From Neobacillus rhizosphaerae (lineage in GTDB: Bacteria > Bacillota > Bacilli > Bacillales > Cytobacillaceae): a stretch of 62,104 nt of DNA. The stretch covers positions 1-62,104 of the forward strand of contig NZ_CALBWS010000032.1 of the NCBI RefSeq assembly GCF_937468385.1, written 5' to 3'. Below, piece by piece: positions 16,290 through 24,813 of this stretch. The notes under the pieces were generated by a model. That model did not search any database and had not been told where the DNA came from. It saw only the letters and a list, made by a program, of their open reading frames with translations. Position 1 is the first letter of the stretch. Each line of letters begins with the position of its first letter. Made by a program: the position numbers and the translations under genes.

Positions 16290-16496
16290 ATGCTGGAAGG
16301 GACAGTCGTCCTGGCGCTGTTACATTATGCCATTACCTGGCCGTTTGCGTTTTTAAAATACGTATTTGATAGAGAGAGACCGTTTTGGGAGACTTGGCAT
16401 GATTATGCGGAAACCCTTGAGAAATTCACGCTGACTCTCTCAAGAATTATTTTTGGGGCATTTATACTTGTGATCGTTTATACCACTTTTGTTTAA
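16290..16496 (+). CDS. Small membrane-associated hypothetical protein (68 aa)
   Basis: A 68-residue frame with a modest AAAAGGGA site before ATG. It has a hydrophobic N-terminal segment (LEGTVVLALLHYAITWPFAF) and a C-terminal one (residues ~47-66), separated by charged DRERPFWETWHDYAETLEKF. It begins 30 bases after an orphan TnpB-type end, so its promoter region may have been replaced. No family is recognised. Confidence 0.5.
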   Translation: MLEGTVVLALLHYAITWPFAFLKYVFDRERPFWETWHDYAETLEKFTLTLSRIIFGAFILVIVYTTFV

Positions 16497-16656
16497 TCTA
16501 GGAGCAGGGGTGCTCTTCCAAGTACCCTCTGAATAGATAAGATTTTTTTAATCGTTTGTTAATAGTTTTTTCATGTTTGGCAATTATAATGAGAGCATGA
16601 AAAGGAGTTATTGCATCTTCTTCTCATGCCCCCCGTATAAATATTTTTTATTGCAC

Positions 16657-16683
16657 ATCCGGCATTTTGCCGGATATTTTTTT
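16657..16683 (+). terminator. Intrinsic terminator
   Basis: ATCCGGCA and TGCCGGAT form a perfect stem around TTT, followed by ATTTTTTT. It closes the small-gene region before the convergent EAL remnant. Confidence 0.8.
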
Positions 16684-16733
16684 GCAAAAAAAGGCTGTTA
16701 AAATTCATATTCTTTGCGCACACTCTTCTAAAC

Positions 16734-17228
16734 TCAAAAAACTTCCAGCCCCTCCGAATCTATCCGCAAAAATCCAAGCTGCTCTATTTCCCCCGCCCGC
16801 AATGGTTTGCTGAAAAAGTAGCCTTGGGCATATTTTAGGTCGGCCGCCATTAAATAGGAAATTTGCTCTTGGGTTTCAACACCGACGGCAATGATCAGTA
16901 TCCCTAGTTCTTTTTCTAAAGCGACAATCGACTTGATAATCGCTTGATTCTCTGGTCCATCCTCGCCAAAAACACTTTGAATTTCAATTGGCGGCACCAG
17001 TTAACGAGTCATAAAAGGCGAGTTCAATTAACTTCTGCTCATATTGCTATTTTTCAGATATGTCCCCTGTAATCGCCGAAAAAACCATTAATCTCACCAT
17101 CGAAATCCCATAATGGAGAAACCGAGACATTTACATCAATAAAGGAACCGTCCTTACGTAAAAATTGAGCTTCCCAGTTGCTAATAGAAGTACCCTCGAG
17201 TAAGGCTTCCCGTGAAAAAAATAGCCTC
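16734..17228 (-). pseudogene. Decayed PAS-GGDEF-EAL signalling gene with internal deletion
   Basis: On the minus strand, 17228-17060 reads as the end of a PAS/PAC domain (NWEAQFLRKDGSFIDVNVSV, SPLWDFDGEINGFFGDY). Next comes a frame-shifted linker resembling QKLIELAF-DSLTG, the usual start of a GGDEF domain. The sequence then jumps straight into the last third of an EAL domain (residues IKSIVALEKELGILIIAVGV, VETQEQISYL, GYFFSKPL). Essentially all of GGDEF and the catalytic ExLxR part of EAL are gone, so no c-di-GMP activity can remain. Nothing else of note lies in 17229-17358. Confidence 0.8.
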
Positions 17229-17358
17229 CCATCTATAGAAAAAGAGAGTAGATGGAGGGCTTTTGGGATGTAGGTAATATTTATTTAAAGAAATGGTAAA
17301 ATTGGGGGAAGAATAATCATATACAAATGTTATTAATTTGGGTTTCTCGACAAACTGA

Positions 17359-17392
17359 GTAAAAGCACATCATTTTGATGATGTGCTTTTAC
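17359..17392 (-). terminator. Terminator overlapping the end of the SGNH-like gene
   Basis: GTAAAAGCACATCA and TGATGTGCTTTTAC are near-perfect inverted arms, and the stop codon of the minus-strand gene lies inside the stem. Confidence 0.7.
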
Positions 17393-18188
17393 TAATTAGG
17401 AATTGTAGTATGTACTCACTCCACAACTGAGCGCCTTTTTCGTTAGGGGCGCTTTGGTCTGGGAGAAGATAGTCTTTCAGCGAATCTTTGTTTGAATCAG
17501 GCCATGCCGTCCAATGGTCTAGGTATGAGATTTGGTTTTTCTTAGCATAGTTTTTAAACTCTAGTACCTGTTTTGGATAGATTTTCGCTTGATAAAGCGG
17601 ATAGGATGGCTGCAGGATAAATGCAGTCTTGGGATTGCTGGCCTTAATGTCATCGATGATTTTGGTTGTATGTTGTAATGTATCATTAATTAATACTAAC
17701 CCGTTATTCAGCAAAATAAAAGGCTCCAATACTATCAAATCGGCATGTTCTGCAGCAATTTCCTCTTGTTTATTCCCCTTAATGAATTGAGTAGAAGTAG
17801 AATTATAGGTTTTGAGTGCTACTTGAATGTTTTTCTCCCCGAATGTTTCAATAAGTTTCTCTTTTACAAGCGGAAAGGTCCCATCGGACTCAGAACCAAT
17901 GGCAGGAGATCCGACAAAAAGAATCGTAAAGGGTTTTTTCTCTTTCAGTGTTTGTTTAAAGCGATCAACGGAAGCGGCAGGCCAATGGCTTGTATAGTCA
18001 AGCAATTGCTTTTCATTTCCTCTTTCATCATCGTTCTGTTTATCTAGCGTTGCTGTTGACGTTTGGCTACTAGTTGTATGGGGCTTATTCTTTGCTGATG
18101 CTCCCAATTGCTGGTTCCAATGGGATTGACCTAAATAGAGAACAATAATGAATGCAACACCTAATAACAACGTTAAAAGTTTCTTCAT
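17370..18188 (-). CDS. SGNH/GDSL hydrolase-like membrane-anchored protein
   Basis: A 272-residue protein starting at ATG 18188 (GGGGG site 11 bases upstream). An N-terminal membrane anchor (residues 3-20) and a Ser/Thr/Gln-rich linker precede an extracellular SGNH-fold domain from ~residue 80. FTILFVGSPAIGSESDGTF corresponds to block I. The C-terminal block V reads DQSAPNEKGAQLW where active esterases have DxxHPNxxGH, so the catalytic His is replaced by Ala. It diverges from the exopolysaccharide operon and shares its upstream region. In other Bacilli such proteins accompany polysaccharide genes; an O-acetyl esterase or a non-catalytic sugar-binding role is inferred. Confidence 0.65.
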   Translation of the reverse strand: MKKLLTLLLGVAFIIVLYLGQSHWNQQLGASAKNKPHTTSSQTSTATLDKQNDDERGNEKQLLDYTSHWPAASVDRFKQTLKEKKPFTILFVGSPAIGSESDGTFPLVKEKLIETFGEKNIQVALKTYNSTSTQFIKGNKQEEIAAEHADLIVLEPFILLNNGLVLINDTLQHTTKIIDDIKASNPKTAFILQPSYPLYQAKIYPKQVLEFKNYAKKNQISYLDHWTAWPDSNKDSLKDYLLPDQSAPNEKGAQLWSEYILQFLISKSTSSK

Positions 18189-18503
18189 ATCTAAAATGAC
18201 CCCCAATAAAAATGTGCATACATATTATAGCAGAAGGGAATAGAAAAATAATCCAATATCGGTTGATGTCGACAAATATCTACAAAATACCACTATCTTA
18301 ATACCACTTTTATTTGAGAGGGGGCAGTGCTGCTTTCTTTTCAATAAAGTAGATAGACTGGATGAAAATGATCCTCAATTGTTGTGGTGAAATTGTGTTG
18401 AAATGAATACAAATTCCATTCTCTGTCCAAATTTTATGCAAATGAGTGTTTAATGGATTAAGTGGAATTTATATGAAAGATTAAGAGAAATTACGACAAA
18501 TTA

Positions 18504-18512
18504 TGATATAAT
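18504..18512 (+). promoter_or_regulatory. Extended -10 promoter of the exopolysaccharide operon
   Basis: TGATATAAT is an exact TGnTATAAT extended -10 element, 40 bases before the first gene. No good -35 lies at 17 bases, which is usual for this promoter type. The remaining 18189-18500 spacer separates divergent genes and holds no other motif I can name. Confidence 0.5.
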
Positions 18513-18552
18513 AACCTATATATTTTGTATTTAGTGTTATTAGGAGGACGAA

Positions 18553-19302
18553 ATGGAAGAGACTATTAGTTTAAAAGAGCTGTTTGAGACCTTAAAGAAA
18601 CGTTTGCTATTAATCGTGTCGATCACGTTAATTGCTGCCATAGTGAGTGGTATTGTAAGTTACTTTTTCTTGACCCCGATTTACCAAGCTTCAACACAAA
18701 TTCTTGTAAACCAAGCGAAAAATGATCAAGGACAATACAATTATAATGAAGTTCAAACAAACCTACAATTAATCAATACATATAATGTCATCATCAAGAG
18801 CCCAGCCATTCTAGATAAAGTGATAGAGGAACTTGATATGAACATGACGACTGCGAAATTGAACGAAAAAATCACCGTCGCCAGCGAAAAGGATTCTCAG
18901 GTGGTCAATGTATCCGTCCAAGATCCGAATTCGAAAGTAGCGGCACAAATCGCTAATAAAACAGCAGAAATTTTCCAAAAAGAGATTTCCAGCATTATGA
19001 ATGTCGATAATGTCAGCATTTTAGCAAAGGCAGATGTTTCTGAAAATCCATCACCTATTAAACCTAGACCATTATTAAATGTAGCAATTGCGATTGTTGT
19101 TGGTTTAATGGCAGGGGTAGGAATTGCCTTTTTACTTGAATACTTTGATAACACGGTCAAAAATGAACAAGATGTGGAAAAGATATTAGGTTTACCCATC
19201 TTAGGTATTATTGCCACGATTGACGACCAAAAGATGGAAGAATTGAAAACGCGTCGAAGACCAAAAAGTTCAACAAGAAGAGGTGAGACACTTGGCTCGT
19301 AA
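18553..19302 (+). CDS. Wzz/CapA-type chain-length modulator and kinase activator
   Basis: A 249-residue YveK/CapA-family membrane protein with spans at about residues 18-38 and 174-194 flanking an extracellular helical domain. ISLKELFETLKKR at the start and PIKPRPLLNVAIAIVVGLMA before the second span are typical. The cytoplasmic C-terminal tail activates the separate BY-kinase encoded next, whose start overlaps this gene. Together they set polymer length and export. First gene of the operon; AGGAGG lies 7 bases before ATG. Confidence 0.9.
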   Translation: MEETISLKELFETLKKRLLLIVSITLIAAIVSGIVSYFFLTPIYQASTQILVNQAKNDQGQYNYNEVQTNLQLINTYNVIIKSPAILDKVIEELDMNMTTAKLNEKITVASEKDSQVVNVSVQDPNSKVAAQIANKTAEIFQKEISSIMNVDNVSILAKADVSENPSPIKPRPLLNVAIAIVVGLMAGVGIAFLLEYFDNTVKNEQDVEKILGLPILGIIATIDDQKMEELKTRRRPKSSTRRGETLGS

Positions 19303-19996
19303 GAGGAATATCAAACAAACAAGTACTAATTCAGGGAGAAAGCTTGTGACAGCGATTGATCCGAAATCGCCGATTTCTGAGCAATACCGGACGATTCGGA
19401 CGAATATCCAGTATTCATCTGTTGACCAAGAACAAAGGGTGATTATGGTTACTTCTTCAGGACCGGCAGAAGGGAAATCAACGACAGTAGCTAATCTTGC
19501 GGTTACATTTGCACAACTTGGGAAGAAAGTTCTACTTGTCGATGCTGATCTTCGGAAGCCAACCGTGCACTATACCTTTGGTGTGAATAACTTATTTGGC
19601 TTTACGACAGTGTTAACCAAGCAAAGACCGCTTGAGAGCGTAGTTCGTGAGACAGAAATACAGGATTTATATGTTTTAACGAGTGGACCTATCCCGCCAA
19701 ATCCAGCAGAATTATTAATCTCCAAATCTATGGAACAATTTATTGAAGAGGCGAAGGAACAGTTTGATTACATTTTGTTTGATACTCCGCCATTGCTAGC
19801 GGTAGCTGATCCACAAATTTTGGCCAATCAGTGTGATGGCTCAATACTTGTTGTATTCAGTGAGAGGACAGAAATCGAACAAGCGAAAAAGGCGAAGGAA
19901 TTGCTTGAGAATGCTCATAGCAAACTGCTTGGTGTGGTTTTGAACCATAAAGAAGCACAGAAAAATGACTACTATTATTATTATGGAGCCAAATGA
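19292..19996 (+). CDS. Bacterial tyrosine kinase (CapB/EpsB/YwqD type)
   Basis: A 234-residue cytoplasmic BY-kinase. The frame extends to GTG 19283, but TTG 19292 is correctly spaced from GAGGTG. Walker A GPAEGKS lies at ~57-63, Walker A' as VLLVDADLRKP and Walker B as ILFDTPPLL. The SEQYRTIRTNIQYS segment makes the subunit contact. The C-terminus is a tyrosine cluster (YYYYYGAK) that is autophosphorylated and controls ring assembly. It overlaps capA by 11 bases and precedes the matching phosphatase. Confidence 0.93.
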   Translation: MARKRNIKQTSTNSGRKLVTAIDPKSPISEQYRTIRTNIQYSSVDQEQRVIMVTSSGPAEGKSTTVANLAVTFAQLGKKVLLVDADLRKPTVHYTFGVNNLFGFTTVLTKQRPLESVVRETEIQDLYVLTSGPIPPNPAELLISKSMEQFIEEAKEQFDYILFDTPPLLAVADPQILANQCDGSILVVFSERTEIEQAKKAKELLENAHSKLLGVVLNHKEAQKNDYYYYYGAK

Positions 19997-20095
19997 CGAA
20001 TTTCGACAAAAAACACCTTTTGTCCATTAGTTCGACAGTGTCACTATTAAAAAAGCCACGTAAAAATAACATTTTATTGGAAAGTTGTGGTACCG

Positions 20096-20860
20096 ATGAT
20101 TGATTTGCATTGTCATATATTACCTGGGGTTGATGACGGGGCAAGGGATTTGTCAGAAGGCATCAAGATGGCGCGAAAAGCTGTTGAGCAAGGAATCGAT
20201 ACGATTGTTGCCACACCACATCATTTGAATAACCAGTACGAAAACCCGAAACAAACGATTATCAATCGTGTTGATGAGTTGAACCAAGCATTAGTAAAGG
20301 AAAAAATAGATTTGAAGATTTTGCCTGGTCAGGAAGTGCGAATCCATGGGGAAATGGTAGAAGGCTATGAAGCAGGTGAAATCCTTTCGGTTAATGAAAC
20401 GCAATATGTATTAGTGGAATTTTCTTCAAGCCATGTGCCGCGATACACAGAGAAGTTGTTTTATGATTTGCAGATGAAGGGGCTTATTCCGGTGATTGTT
20501 CATCCAGAACGCAATCAGCAAATAATGGAACAGCCAGAGCTTCTTTATCAGCTTGTTAATAAGGGAGCATTAACACAAGTGACCGCGGCAAGCGTTTGTG
20601 GCGGCTTTGGGAAGAAGATTAAGGGCTTTACGCTACAATTAATAGAAGCGAATCTTACTCATTTTATTGCGTCTGATGCTCATAATACCACGAATCGTAC
20701 GTTTATGATGAGGGATGCCTTCGGCATGATTCAAGAGAAGTACGGGAATGAAATGGTGTATTTGTTTGAAGAAAATGCGGCGCTGATGATTGAGGGTAGT
20801 CGTGTATATAAGGAAGTGCCGGATCGGATTAGGAAGAAGAAGTTTTTTAAGATTTTTTAG
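20096..20860 (+). CDS. PHP-type tyrosine-protein phosphatase (CpsB/CapC/YwqE)
   Basis: A 254-residue metal-dependent phosphatase. MIDLHCHILPGVDDGARD at the start holds the HxH metal ligands of PHP domains. Further ligands are in ATPHH, PGQEVRI, VHPERN and ASDAHN. It dephosphorylates the BY-kinase tyrosine cluster. GTG 20087 is an alternative start; ribosome-site strength does not decide between them. It ends the regulatory trio and is followed by an EAR-like RNA. Confidence 0.92.
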   Translation: MIDLHCHILPGVDDGARDLSEGIKMARKAVEQGIDTIVATPHHLNNQYENPKQTIINRVDELNQALVKEKIDLKILPGQEVRIHGEMVEGYEAGEILSVNETQYVLVEFSSSHVPRYTEKLFYDLQMKGLIPVIVHPERNQQIMEQPELLYQLVNKGALTQVTAASVCGGFGKKIKGFTLQLIEANLTHFIASDAHNTTNRTFMMRDAFGMIQEKYGNEMVYLFEENAALMIEGSRVYKEVPDRIRKKKFFKIF

Positions 20861-20984
20861 ATAAGAAAAGCGTAGGTTTTTGTGGGCTGATTAATATGTT
20901 CCACTTACATATCCGTACAACCACTCCCTTACGGGATCATTAATCGTCTATCATTATCCTAGTATACAAATGGGGATATATGAG

Positions 20985-21137
20985 GAATCCTATATTTTTT
21001 TATCAGACTTCATCACTGATCGGCGACGCTTCCCTGTCCGTTATCCATGGGGGCACTCGATTATGCTGTGGGGTCCATGAAAGGACCCTTAGACGCGAGT
21101 CGTCAAAGGCATATTGTGAGGGGGGGTTAGATGCCCA
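20985..21137 (+). ncRNA. EAR/epsC-type antitermination RNA
   Basis: The spacer 20861-21271 contains a GC-richer structured block. GGGTCC-atgaaa-GGACCC at 21071-21088 is a perfect hairpin. GCGACGC (21023-) can pair with the GCGAGTCGTC region (21095-21104). GGCAT and ATGCC enclose a G-rich loop near 21108-21134. In B. subtilis the EAR element lies between the kinase module and epsC and lets polymerase read through terminators across the long eps operon. The same position here, plus a strong terminator immediately downstream, supports the call. Boundaries are approximate and no covariance search was possible. Confidence 0.65.
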
Positions 21138-21154
21138 ATTAAAAATATACATAT

Positions 21155-21219
21155 AATAAATATCTAATGAAAAAACAGGTGTAAAGTCACATGTGTTTCC
21201 ATTAGGTATTTATTTTTTT
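21155..21219 (+). terminator. Strong intrinsic terminator inside the eps operon
   Basis: AATAAATATCTAATG (21155-21169) pairs with CATTAGGTATTTATT (21200-21214) with only one G-U wobble. An inner AAAAAACA/TGTGTTT extension and a seven-T tail complete it. It lies between the EAR-like RNA and the EpsC-like gene, so downstream transcription must depend on read-through. Confidence 0.85.
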
Positions 21220-21271
21220 GTCCGGTAGGTTTTTAGATAGACGAAATAAAGAGATAAAGGGGGAATGGTAA

Positions 21272-23098
21272 GTGGCATACAAAACTAGACTTGTTATTTT
21301 GTGCTTATTAGATTCGATACTCGTTTTAACCGCTCTATATTTAAGTTATTATCCATTGCATCCATCAATTATCATTCATACGAATACAGACATGATGATT
21401 AGCGGTTTCACACTTGTGGTTAGTCATTTTGTTTTTGCTAGCTACTACCGTCTTTATCATAAGGCATGGGAATATGCGAGCGTAAACGAATTACTTGCGA
21501 TTGTGAAGGCGGTAACATTCTCCGTTCTAACGATGGCGCTTGTCCAGTACATCATCGATTTTGAGATTTATTTTAGAGCGTTACTAACTACATGGAATCT
21601 TTATGTGTTATCGGTTGGTGGTTCGCGTTTTGTTTGGAGAATGATTAGGGATACGTATTTTAAAACTGATTCTTCGAAAAAGAGAACGCTTATTATTGGA
21701 GCGGGTGCTGCGGGGGTAATGGTTGTCCGGCAATTACAGCAAAATGCTGATGCAGAGTTAATGCCGGTTGCTTTTATTGATGATGATCCGCGAAAATTTA
21801 AGCTTCAATTCTTGAATATCCAAGTGTTTGGCGATACGAAGCAAATTATGAGCGCGGTAAAAGAGCTTAAGATTGATAATATCGTCATCGCGATTCCTTC
21901 CTTAGAGCAAGAAGAGTTATCGAGGATATTTGATGAATGTGCAAAGACAAAAGTAAAAACGCAAATTTTGCCGATGCTGGAAGATTTAATGACAGGGAAA
22001 GTTTCTGTTAATCAATTCCGTGAGGTTCAGGTTGAGCATTTACTTGGAAGAGAACCGGTAGAGTTAGATATTAGTCGGATATCTGAAAATATTACTGGAA
22101 GAACGGTATTGGTTACTGGTGCTGGTGGTTCGATTGGTTCGGAAATTTGCCGGCAGATTTGTAAGTTTACGCCAGCAAAACTAGTTTTAGTTGGACATGG
22201 TGAGAACAGTATTTACTTGATTGATATGGAACTACGTAACAAATACCAAAATCAAATCGAAATTGTCCCGGTGATTGGTGATATTCAAGACCGGGCAAGA
22301 ATGTTTGATGTGATGGAAGAACATAGGCCCTTTGTTGTGTATCATGCAGCGGCACATAAGCATGTTCCGTTGATGGAATATAATCCGCGGGAAGCGGTTA
22401 AGAATAATATTTTTGGGACGAAGAATGTGGCAGAAGCGGCAGACACCTTCGGTGTGAGTACATTTGTGATGATTTCTTCGGATAAAGCAGTGAATCCTAC
22501 GAATGTGATGGGGGCGACGAAACGGTTTGCGGAAATGATTATTCAGAGTCTAGCACAAAATAGTAAAACGAAATTTGTTGCCGTTAGATTTGGAAATGTA
22601 TTGGGTAGCCGTGGTAGTGTGATTCCGTTGTTTAAAAAACAAATTCAGGCTGGTGGCCCAGTGACGGTTACCCATCCCGATATGACGAGGTATTTTATGA
22701 CGATTCCGGAAGCCTCACGGCTTGTGATTCAGGCAGGGGTGTTAGCACGCGGTGGCGAGGTGTTTGTGCTCGATATGGGGGAACCGGTTAAGATTGTGGA
22801 TTTAGCGAAAAACCTGATTAAATTGTCTGGATATACGATAGAAGAAATTGGGATTCAGTTCTCTGGGCTGCGGCCTGGGGAGAAGATGTATGAAGAGCTA
22901 CTAAATGAGAATGAGGTGCATCCGGAGCAGGTGTATCCAAAGATACATATTGGAAAGGCGAAGATTATTAGTACTGAAAAATTACGCGTTTTAATAAATA
23001 GTTTATTAGATATGTCTGAAGCGGAAATGCATGAAACGTTGATTGCAGTGGCGAATAATAGGTTCGATGGTGCAACTGTTCTATACAGGGCGAACTAA
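21272..23098 (+). CDS. Nucleoside-diphosphate-sugar 4,6-dehydratase (EpsC/CapD/PglF family)
   Basis: A 608-residue protein starting GTG 21272 behind AAAGGGGGAA. Four N-terminal membrane spans (residues ~5-115) are followed by a Rossmann-like domain (TLIIGAGAAGVMVVRQL, ~145). The SDR domain starts at ~280 with VTGAGGSIGSEI. The active-site region SSDKAVNPTNVMGATKR has Met in place of the classical Tyr, as known for the large membrane-bound UDP-GlcNAc 4,6-dehydratases. It should make a UDP-4-keto-6-deoxy-HexNAc precursor for the first sugar of the polymer. It is the first gene after the EAR-terminator pair. Confidence 0.9.
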   Translation: MAYKTRLVILCLLDSILVLTALYLSYYPLHPSIIIHTNTDMMISGFTLVVSHFVFASYYRLYHKAWEYASVNELLAIVKAVTFSVLTMALVQYIIDFEIYFRALLTTWNLYVLSVGGSRFVWRMIRDTYFKTDSSKKRTLIIGAGAAGVMVVRQLQQNADAELMPVAFIDDDPRKFKLQFLNIQVFGDTKQIMSAVKELKIDNIVIAIPSLEQEELSRIFDECAKTKVKTQILPMLEDLMTGKVSVNQFREVQVEHLLGREPVELDISRISENITGRTVLVTGAGGSIGSEICRQICKFTPAKLVLVGHGENSIYLIDMELRNKYQNQIEIVPVIGDIQDRARMFDVMEEHRPFVVYHAAAHKHVPLMEYNPREAVKNNIFGTKNVAEAADTFGVSTFVMISSDKAVNPTNVMGATKRFAEMIIQSLAQNSKTKFVAVRFGNVLGSRGSVIPLFKKQIQAGGPVTVTHPDMTRYFMTIPEASRLVIQAGVLARGGEVFVLDMGEPVKIVDLAKNLIKLSGYTIEEIGIQFSGLRPGEKMYEELLNENEVHPEQVYPKIHIGKAKIISTEKLRVLINSLLDMSEAEMHETLIAVANNRFDGATVLYRAN

Positions 23099-23231
23099 AG
23101 AAACGGATTAATAGATACACCTGCAGTTTGATTAGGGCAATAACCATTCCTATCGGATCCTTGTTGAAACGAGACAGATTAAACGATTCAAACCTTTCGG
23201 TTTGATATTAAAATAAAAAGGTGGAATATGC

Positions 23232-24113
23232 ATGAAACGAGTACGGAAAGCGATTATACCAGCAGCAGGACTTGGGACAAGATTCCTTCCGGCTACAAAG
23301 GCAATGCCGAAAGAGATGCTACCGATTGTTGATAAACCGACGATTCAATATATTGTCGAAGAAGCAGTGGCTTCTGGGATTGAAGATATTATTATTGTCA
23401 CAGGAAAAGGAAAACGAGCAATCGAAGATCATTTTGATTACGCTCATGAACTTGAGCAAAATTTATTAGAAAAAGGAAAAACAGATATACTCGATAAGGT
23501 CCGTTATTCTACTAATCTAGCTGATATTCACTATATTCGGCAAAAGGAACCAAAAGGTTTAGGGCATGCAGTATGGTGTGCGCGGAATTTTATTGGGGAT
23601 GAGCCGTTTGCGGTTCTTTTAGGTGATGATATTGTTCAAAGTGATACTCCTTGCTTGAAACAACTGATAAATCAATATGAAGAAACGCTTTCGTCTGTAA
23701 TTGGCGTTCAGACTGTACCGAGCGAGGAGACGCATCGGTATGGGATTGTTGATCCTTCGGTTCAGGATGGTAGAAGGTATCAAGTGAATAATTTTGTTGA
23801 AAAGCCTAAGCAAGGAACAGCTCCTTCTAATCTGGCGATAATGGGACGGTATATTCTTACGCCAGAGATTTTTATGTTTTTGGAGCAGCAGGAGACTGGG
23901 GCTGGTGGAGAGATTCAGTTGACGGATGCAATTCAGAAACTGAACCAGATACAGCGGGTATTTGCTTATGATTTTGAGGGTAAGCGGTATGATGTTGGTG
24001 AGAAGATTGGGTTTGTGAAGACTACTATTGAGTTTGCGTTACAAGAGCCTTCATTACGAGAAGAGATACTCACTTTTATGAATGAAATATTAGAGACAGA
24101 AAAGGTTAAGTAA
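23232..24113 (+). CDS. galU: UTP-glucose-1-phosphate uridylyltransferase
   Basis: A 293-residue enzyme producing UDP-glucose. Signature IIPAAGLGTRFLPATKAMPKE is followed by IVDKPTIQYIVEEAVASGI, then LLGDDI and NNFVEKP. GGEIQLTDAIQ and YDVGEKIGF near the C-terminus are typical of GalU. AAGGTGG precedes ATG. In an eps operon it supplies UDP-glucose or its epimer for the transferases downstream. A short palindrome, CAAACC-tttc-GGTTTG, lies in the preceding spacer near 23190. Confidence 0.95.
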   Translation: MKRVRKAIIPAAGLGTRFLPATKAMPKEMLPIVDKPTIQYIVEEAVASGIEDIIIVTGKGKRAIEDHFDYAHELEQNLLEKGKTDILDKVRYSTNLADIHYIRQKEPKGLGHAVWCARNFIGDEPFAVLLGDDIVQSDTPCLKQLINQYEETLSSVIGVQTVPSEETHRYGIVDPSVQDGRRYQVNNFVEKPKQGTAPSNLAIMGRYILTPEIFMFLEQQETGAGGEIQLTDAIQKLNQIQRVFAYDFEGKRYDVGEKIGFVKTTIEFALQEPSLREEILTFMNEILETEKVK

Positions 24114-24130
24114 TTATTTAACCTTTTCTG
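24097..24130 (+). other. 13-bp stem-loop at the galU/phosphoglycosyl transferase junction
   Basis: CAGAAAAGGTTAA and TTAACCTTTTCTG are exact inverted arms around an 8-base loop containing the galU stop codon. No T-run follows, so it is more likely an RNA-stability or processing element than a terminator; the EAR-like RNA upstream could modify its effect. Confidence 0.6.
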
Positions 24131-24148
24131 GTTGAGGTGGATAAAAGA

Positions 24149-24781
24149 GTGATTTATAGAGCATATATAAAAAAAATAATAGACATTATTCTTGCCTTTA
24201 TAGGTTTTGTAGTGCTTTCACCTGTCTTCTTAGTATTAATTGTATGTATTAAGCTTGATTCGAAGGGTCCGGTGTTATTCAAGCAACGTAGGATTGGAAA
24301 AGATAAGTCAGAATTTTTTATTTTGAAATTTAGAACGATGAAAATCGATACACCTAAAGATACGCCGACACACCTTTTGAATGATCCAGAAAGCTATATT
24401 ACTAGAGTGGGTAAGTTTATGCGAAAAACTAGCTTGGATGAACTTCCTCAGATTATCAATATTCTTAAAGGTGAAATGAGTATTATTGGTCCTAGGCCGG
24501 CTCTTTGGAATCAGTATGATTTAATCAATGAAAGAGATAAATATGGGGCGAATGATATTTATCCTGGGCTTACGGGATGGGCGCAGATTAATGGTAGGGA
24601 TGAGTTGCCAATAGAGGTTAAAGCGAAGCTTGATGGGGAGTACGTAGAAAAGTTGGGCTTCACTTTTGATCTGAAGTGCTTCTTTAGCACTATAGTTAGC
24701 ATTATGAAACAAGATGGGGTTATTGAAGGTGGAACTGGAGTAAAAAAGGAAGTTTCGAATAGTAATGAAATGGGTTCTTAA
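24149..24781 (+). CDS. Initiating sugar-phosphate (phosphoglycosyl) transferase
   Basis: A 210-residue monotopic PGT (bacterial sugar transferase family). GTG 24149 is 8 bases from GAGGTGG, while the earlier in-frame GTG overlaps that site. One N-terminal membrane helix (residues ~8-30) is followed by GPVLFKQRRIGKDK, KFRTM, the DELPQ catalytic Asp-Glu dyad and IIGPRPAL, with GWAQINGRDEL later. It transfers a sugar-1-phosphate from a UDP-sugar to undecaprenyl phosphate, starting the repeat unit. The donor is probably the product of the EpsC-like pathway. Confidence 0.92.
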   Translation: MIYRAYIKKIIDIILAFIGFVVLSPVFLVLIVCIKLDSKGPVLFKQRRIGKDKSEFFILKFRTMKIDTPKDTPTHLLNDPESYITRVGKFMRKTSLDELPQIINILKGEMSIIGPRPALWNQYDLINERDKYGANDIYPGLTGWAQINGRDELPIEVKAKLDGEYVEKLGFTFDLKCFFSTIVSIMKQDGVIEGGTGVKKEVSNSNEMGS

Positions 24782-24813
24782 GGCAGGTTTTTGGAGGAGA
24801 TGGGAGTGTTGTA

